NCBI GenBank assembly: GCA_002104905.1
Contig: MCFE01000577.1
Span: 1 to 56,633, forward strand
From: Basidiobolus meristosporus CBS 931.73
Taxonomy: Eukaryota > Basidiobolomycota > Basidiobolomycetes > Basidiobolales > Basidiobolaceae
Length of the DNA: 56,633 nucleotides
Reading direction: 5' to 3'
A program made the translations under genes and the position numbers. Shown one piece after another: positions 52,630-56,633 of the stretch; position 1 is the stretch's first letter, and every line of letters begins with the position of its first letter. Below the pieces are notes generated by a model. The model was not told the origin of the DNA. It made no database searches and saw only the letters and a program-made list of their open reading frames with translations.

Positions 52630-53300
52630 TATCAATTGACTAGAACTGCAGCATTTCTGTTGACCTTCTATTGCCTTGCATAGGTAGGCATTGAATGACT
52701 CCCATTAGCTTCACCTTTACCACTGCCTAACCATTCACTGCTACATTGATCAGTGCCCTTAGAAGTATTCATCAATTTATACCTGATAGATATTTCACTG
52801 GTACATCTATTTCTGGTTACTTTTCCCATGGTGGCACTGCTCCAGCTGCATGTTAGTTATTTACCCTTTGCTTGGAGCCGTTAGTCCCACTTATTGTAGG
52901 ATCTTGAGGAAGTAGATAGGTGTCAGGTGCAGCTGCCTTGTATTTCTGCCTTTGGTTGTGTTGACTCCACTTGAGATTTCTTCTTAGCATACAAAGCTGA
53001 CTCATATCCAGTTTTCTTACTCAATTCCTGGATTTTCCTCATTAGACAATATACATGCCTCCTGCTTCTCCTGGAGCTCCCAATGGCATTAGGACATACT
53101 AGATTTCCTATTATAACTTATAAGCTAGCCCAGTCTTCATTATGACCTAAAGCAGCTTGAACAATTTTTGTAGTTGTCTGAGATGAAGGCTCCAGTATAT
53201 CGGACTCATTCACTCCCTCCCAACCTGCAGTAGCTGAATATATGAGCATTTTCTTTTGGCACTTTTGCTGAGCTTCAGAGACTATATGGTGCACCTCTGA
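52630..53300 (-). pseudogene. R-family mobile gene, middle fragment (copy g)
   Basis: The minus strand reads QKCQKKMLIYSATAGWEGVN, then KIVQAALGHNEDWASL and IIGNLVCPNAI, matching AAWEGDNVLSIP and KIGKAIECNNEEWANI then IRSL of the best copy. Stops interrupt. The region downstream (to about 52630) has a basic character similar to the linker of the best copy. Confidence 0.6.
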
Positions 53301-53339
53301 TGCTATTGATATATAGACCAGCTCTACTCTGCAAAATGA

Positions 53340-53660
53340 GTAAAGTCAGATATTCTTATATGCATGGCAGCTTAGCAAGCTCACTCTTGAGCATATGAAA
53401 AGTAGTCTCACATGCTGTGCCCCACTCCAGGGTGTTCTCTTTCTTGAGGATATCAACAAAAGGGGCTACAATATATGCATATAATAAGATATCATTCCAA
53501 GGAATGTTCAAAGCTTTTATAAGCTGTGGGACTGCATCAGAAGTTTAGTGATTTCAACCTTCTTGAGGTCCAAAGGTGCTTCTGTGCTAGTCACTATGTG
53601 TTCCAAATATTAAGCATGTTGCTTAAGGAATTTACTTTTTGCTAGTTTTGCATATAGCTT
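53340..53660 (-). pseudogene. Ty3 RT fragment, G2-like
   Basis: The minus strand reads NTLEWGTACETTFHMLKSEL with an upstream PFVDILKKEN block, closely following NTLKWDIACETAFQMLRNKP and SPLTDILQKDN of the G2 element. Here the site hit by Harbinger B in G2 is unoccupied, so it shows the uninterrupted sequence order. Short and with stops. Confidence 0.7.
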
Positions 53661-53671
53661 GCTGTCACTTA

Positions 53672-53805
53672 TCATATGTGGTTGCAAATTAAAAAGTTTT
53701 TGGATATAAGGAGCTTATCAAGAAATCATGATAATAGTTGAACTGTTTGTTTATTCATAAAGAAGATAAGCTCTTTATATCCAAATCACTTCTTAAGTTG
53801 CATCA
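53672..53805. mobile_element. Two copia LTR ends, head to head
   Basis: 53672-53760 follows the minus-orientation LTR edge at 52300-52390 (TTGCAAATTAAAAAGT, GATATAAGGAGCTTATCAAG, AGTTGAACTGTT). 53764-53805 is the same edge in plus orientation (CTTTATATCCAAATCACTTC to GCATCA) and leads into a primer site GGTTATGAGACCC at 53806-53818. The small palindrome looks like a deletion of most of one LTR or two truncated elements joined. Confidence 0.65.
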
Positions 53806-53841
53806 GGTTATGAGACCCAATTGCCTTAATCTAATCTAAAG

Positions 53842-55470
53842 ATGACATCTATCAGCAAAAATAACAATAGAAAATCTTCCCTCTAAAGGACAGGCTTGAT
53901 AGAAAGAACTACAGACTATGGGGATTCAAGACACAGGTCCACCTTGAGGCAAGAAAGCTCTGGATTATAGTAACAGTTAAGGTGGTTGAACACAAATAAA
54001 CAGCAGAAGAAGTTGAAAAGTATCAGAAGCAGTGAAAACCTTTAATGCCATATGTATCAATGTGCAAAACTTTGTCATTGGCCAAATTCATGCTTCTAAT
54101 ATACCAAAGCAGCATAAGAATCTGTAGGAAAGATATTGACAGCAAAGTTCTTCAACATGAGGAGGAAGCCAGAGGATGATCTGCTGCAACTCATTACCAG
54201 AAAGGAGACACTTGCAGATGAGCTTTAGAGTATTAATGCTGGTGTAGATGATGATGAAAAGATACTCTGTCTGCTTTGCAGCTTACCAGACAAGTATAAT
54301 CTTCTGATGCTTTTCTTGTAAAGCAGAGAAGTCAATCTGACCTTAGATTATGCCAAAGGCAGATATCTCCCTGAAATATTCATATGTAATGACCAAGCAG
54401 AGAAAACCAAAGATAATGCTTTATTGAGCTCCAAAAGGAGCACAGAAAAGAATGGAAAGCAACATAACCAAAGAAAACCTGTGTGCTGTAACTGTTGTAC
54501 AAAGCCAGGACACTGGGCAAGAGAATGCAAGAAGAAACCATCAGACATAAAACACAAACTAGTGCAGGCAAGCTGTAGAGCTACCAATGAGCATTTTTTG
54601 TAATTGTTTACAAGAGTGCAAGTAACCAAAGTAATGAGTGGTGTATTGACTTGTGAACTCCAGAGAATATTTGTGGTATAAAGAAGTAATCAAGTAGTTT
54701 CAAGACTATTCATGTCAGAAAAGTTTATTTTGGAGACAACTCTGCCCTGGAAGCTACTATGAGTGGGTCTATACAGCTAAATATGATTGATAATCAGGGG
54801 CCACAATAGCAAAACTTACTAACGTAATCTAAATGCCTAGAACAGCTAAGAATGTACTCTTGGCTGCCAAAGCTGCCATTCAGGGACTGAAAATTGTTTT
54901 TACACAGCTGAGCTGCTCAATATTGGGTGAAATTGGACAAAAATTTTTTTGGAAATCAGAGATCAGTATATATACAATTACAATCCAAGATCACTGTACC
55001 TGAGTATGTCAATATTGCTGAAACTGATGAAGCTAGCTAGGAGCCCTAGCATAGGAGGCTAGAACACATTGCAGAACAGAAAATGAGCCAATTAGTGAAA
55101 AATCAGCTTGAATGAGCCTTTGTAACTCAACTCCAACCATATAGAGTGTCTGTAAGGGATGTTCATATGGCAAACAAGCTAGGCAATGTTTCAGGAGCTC
55201 AGGAGGCATTAAAACCTCCAAAATATTGGCAATTGCACACTTGGACTTATACTAAAGGGTATATAGTTTATCATGTTGAAACTCAGAAGCTGATCAAGTG
55301 CAGGGTTGTTGTACTTGAATAGAATTCAGAATGGGGAGCTGCCATGATCATTGGCCAGCTACCTGCTGATGCATTGACCACTAATAAAGAAGAAACATAC
55401 ATAATCTAGCCAGAAAAATAAAAACCTTGCCAGTTTGAGATCAGATCAGATCTTTTTTACTAGGGAACCT
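53842..55470 (+). pseudogene. Ty1/copia gag-pol, deleted and decayed (copia element 3)
   Basis: Plus strand from ATG 53842 (MTSISKNNN, stop soon after), Gag pieces with EARKLWIIVT and NAGVDDDEKILCLLCSLPDK, zinc knuckle CNCCTKPGHWARECKKK (about 54484-54534), protease trace EWCIDL near 54640, an integrase zinc-finger trace CKGCSYGKQARQCFRSSGGI (about 55152-55210) and the integrase C-terminal YHVETQKLIKCRVVVLE (about 55270-55320). The integrase core and all of RT are gone. It is related to copia 2 and 4 but more diverged. Confidence 0.78.
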
Positions 55471-55529
55471 ACCCAAATAAGAAGTGCCCCTCAATCATGG
55501 TGGCAGACATCCAATGACCATATTATCTT

Positions 55530-55896
55530 TGTTGTAATATTGGACTATTTGGTATCATTCAGCAGTTAGAAATTTACTTGGCAATTCTAGACTAGTCTTG
55601 ATCACTGTAGGACTAATAGCAGCCCCAACTTTGCCAGTTTCTTCTGATCCATGATCCTTTGCTTATTCCCCACAAGTCAATATCAAGTTAATGCTTTGCA
55701 AAACATTGTGTACTAATACTGAAACTGTTACAGAATGCTCTTGAGTGTTAGGAAGCCCTCTTTACTGAGTTTTACAGCTATATCACCTCTGCAAAGGCAT
55801 AGATACTCATCCTCAGTATGAATAAGCAACAATTCAACTATTATCACTATTCCTTGATATGTTCCTTATATCCAAGTCACTTCTTAATTTGCAACA
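55530..55896 (+). mobile_element. 5' LTR of copia element 4
   Basis: TGTTGTAATATTGGAC to AATTTGCAACA, 367 bp. It is clearly diverged from the LTR at 52300-52606 although the adjoining internal regions are nearly identical. Confidence 0.8.
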
Positions 55897-55910
55897 GGTT
55901 GTAAGCCCCC
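55897..55910 (+). other. Copia primer binding site, element 4
   Basis: GGTTGTAAGCCCCC, the exact inverted counterpart of 52286-52299. Confidence 0.6.
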
Positions 55911-55929
55911 ATTGCCTCTGCCTATTCTG

Positions 55930-56633
55930 ATGATGACTTCTACCAGCAAACAGAACAATACAAACATATTCCCTGTAAAGGATAGGTATGATGGGAAGAA
56001 CTGCAAGCTTTGGAGAAACAAGATGCATATCCACCTTGAGGAAAGAAAGCTTTGGAATATAGTAACTGGAAAAGAAGTTGAGCCCAAAGGAACAGCAGAA
56101 GAAGTGGAAAAGTTTCCAGAGAAGAAGAGAAAGGCCTTCAATGCTCAATGTACTATTGTGCAAGATTTCTTCATTGGACAAATCCATGCTTCAAATACTG
56201 ACAAAGCAGCATGGGGATCCTTAGAGAAGATCTTTAGAGCAAAGTTAGTATCATGCAAGCTTTATCTAAAACAAAAGCTTTTCAACATGTGAAAGAAGCC
56301 AGATGATGACATGCTATAGCTCATTCCCAGAATGGAGACACTTGTAGAAGAGCTTTTCAGTATTAATGCTGGTGTAGATAATGAAGAAAAGATACTGTGT
56401 CTGCTTTGCAGCCTAACAGACAATTATGAGCTACTCATACATTCTTTTGAAAGCAGAGAAGACAATTTGACTTTAGACTATGTCAAAGGAAGAACTCTTC
56501 ATGAAAAACTCAGACATAAAGACTAAGCAGGGAAAACTGAAAACAATGCTTTATTCAGCTTAGTAAGGCACACATAAATGAAGAGAAAGCAACAAAACCA
56601 AAGAAAACCTGGTTGGTTGTAACTAATGTAAGA
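55930..56633 (+). pseudogene. Ty1/copia gag, copia element 4 (runs off the window)
   Basis: Starts MMTSTSKQNNTNIFPVKDRY and is identical in protein to the first 120 codons of copia element 2, including the TGA after KLFNM (56290-56292). Beyond it the Gag tail ELFSINAGVDNEEKILCLLC and YVKGRTLHEKLRHKD continues, then stops. The DNA differs at very few positions from the inverted copy at 51563-52266. The rest lies outside the window. Shared stops show that it was already inactive before the duplication. Confidence 0.88.

Noticed and set aside
52009-56187. Matching antisense frames at 52009-52312 and 55834-56187
   Set aside because: They are the antisense of the duplicated copia gag; identity reflects the inverted duplication.

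Overview
The window is eukaryotic and almost certainly from a filamentous fungus. Its only host gene is at the extreme left edge: the 3' end of a nuclear gene for a mitochondrial cytochrome bc1 core protein (QCR2), with C/G-rich third codon positions. Its C-terminus looks closer to ascomycete than basidiomycete QCR2, but that is an impression from memory and not a placement. From about 450 bp beyond its stop codon to the right edge, some 55.8 kb is AT-richer transposon sequence with no second host gene that I can recognise.

Layout, left to right. 3-407: QCR2 end. 859-1481: solo LTR with perfect 5-bp duplications. 1660-6696: decayed Ty1/copia element on the minus strand. 6700-10213: piece of an unidentified mobile gene ('R') and a broken CMC/CACTA-type transposase. 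10221-20838: PIF/Harbinger element A, split by an old Ty3 solo LTR, itself split by a young full-length 7.2-kb Ty3/gypsy element (12891-20067) with one open 1617-residue gag-pol frame. 21110-24582: R gene copies. 24760-25339: N-terminus of a second CMC transposase. 25340-33694: an old Ty3 element ('G2', minus strand) broken by a palindromic MITE (26003-26712) and by a 4.2-kb Harbinger element B (27029-31251), which itself holds a solo Ty3 LTR. 33700-38927: another decayed Ty3 element ('G3', minus) with a 734-bp near-perfect foldback element inside. 38931-42222: Harbinger element C. 42226-49450: a patchwork of LTR fragments, a gag remnant, ~450-bp inverted-end repeats ('T'), R fragments and a fourth Harbinger fragment. 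49480-56633: several copia remnants, two of them in near-identical inverted copy.

The elements can be ordered in time by their nesting, because each insertion can be removed to rejoin the gene it broke and most have visible target duplications. Harbinger elements and their foldback relatives share ends (AGACTTGTTCC...) and make 3-bp duplications of the form ANT. The young Ty3 family makes 4-bp duplications ending in CGC. Only the young Ty3 element looks potentially functional; every transposase and nearly every other pol gene has stops, frameshifts or gaps, often of the C-to-T type expected from cytosine methylation.

The least explained items are the second gene of the Harbinger elements, kept in three copies, and the R gene, a dispersed coding repeat at seven sites with no family I can name.
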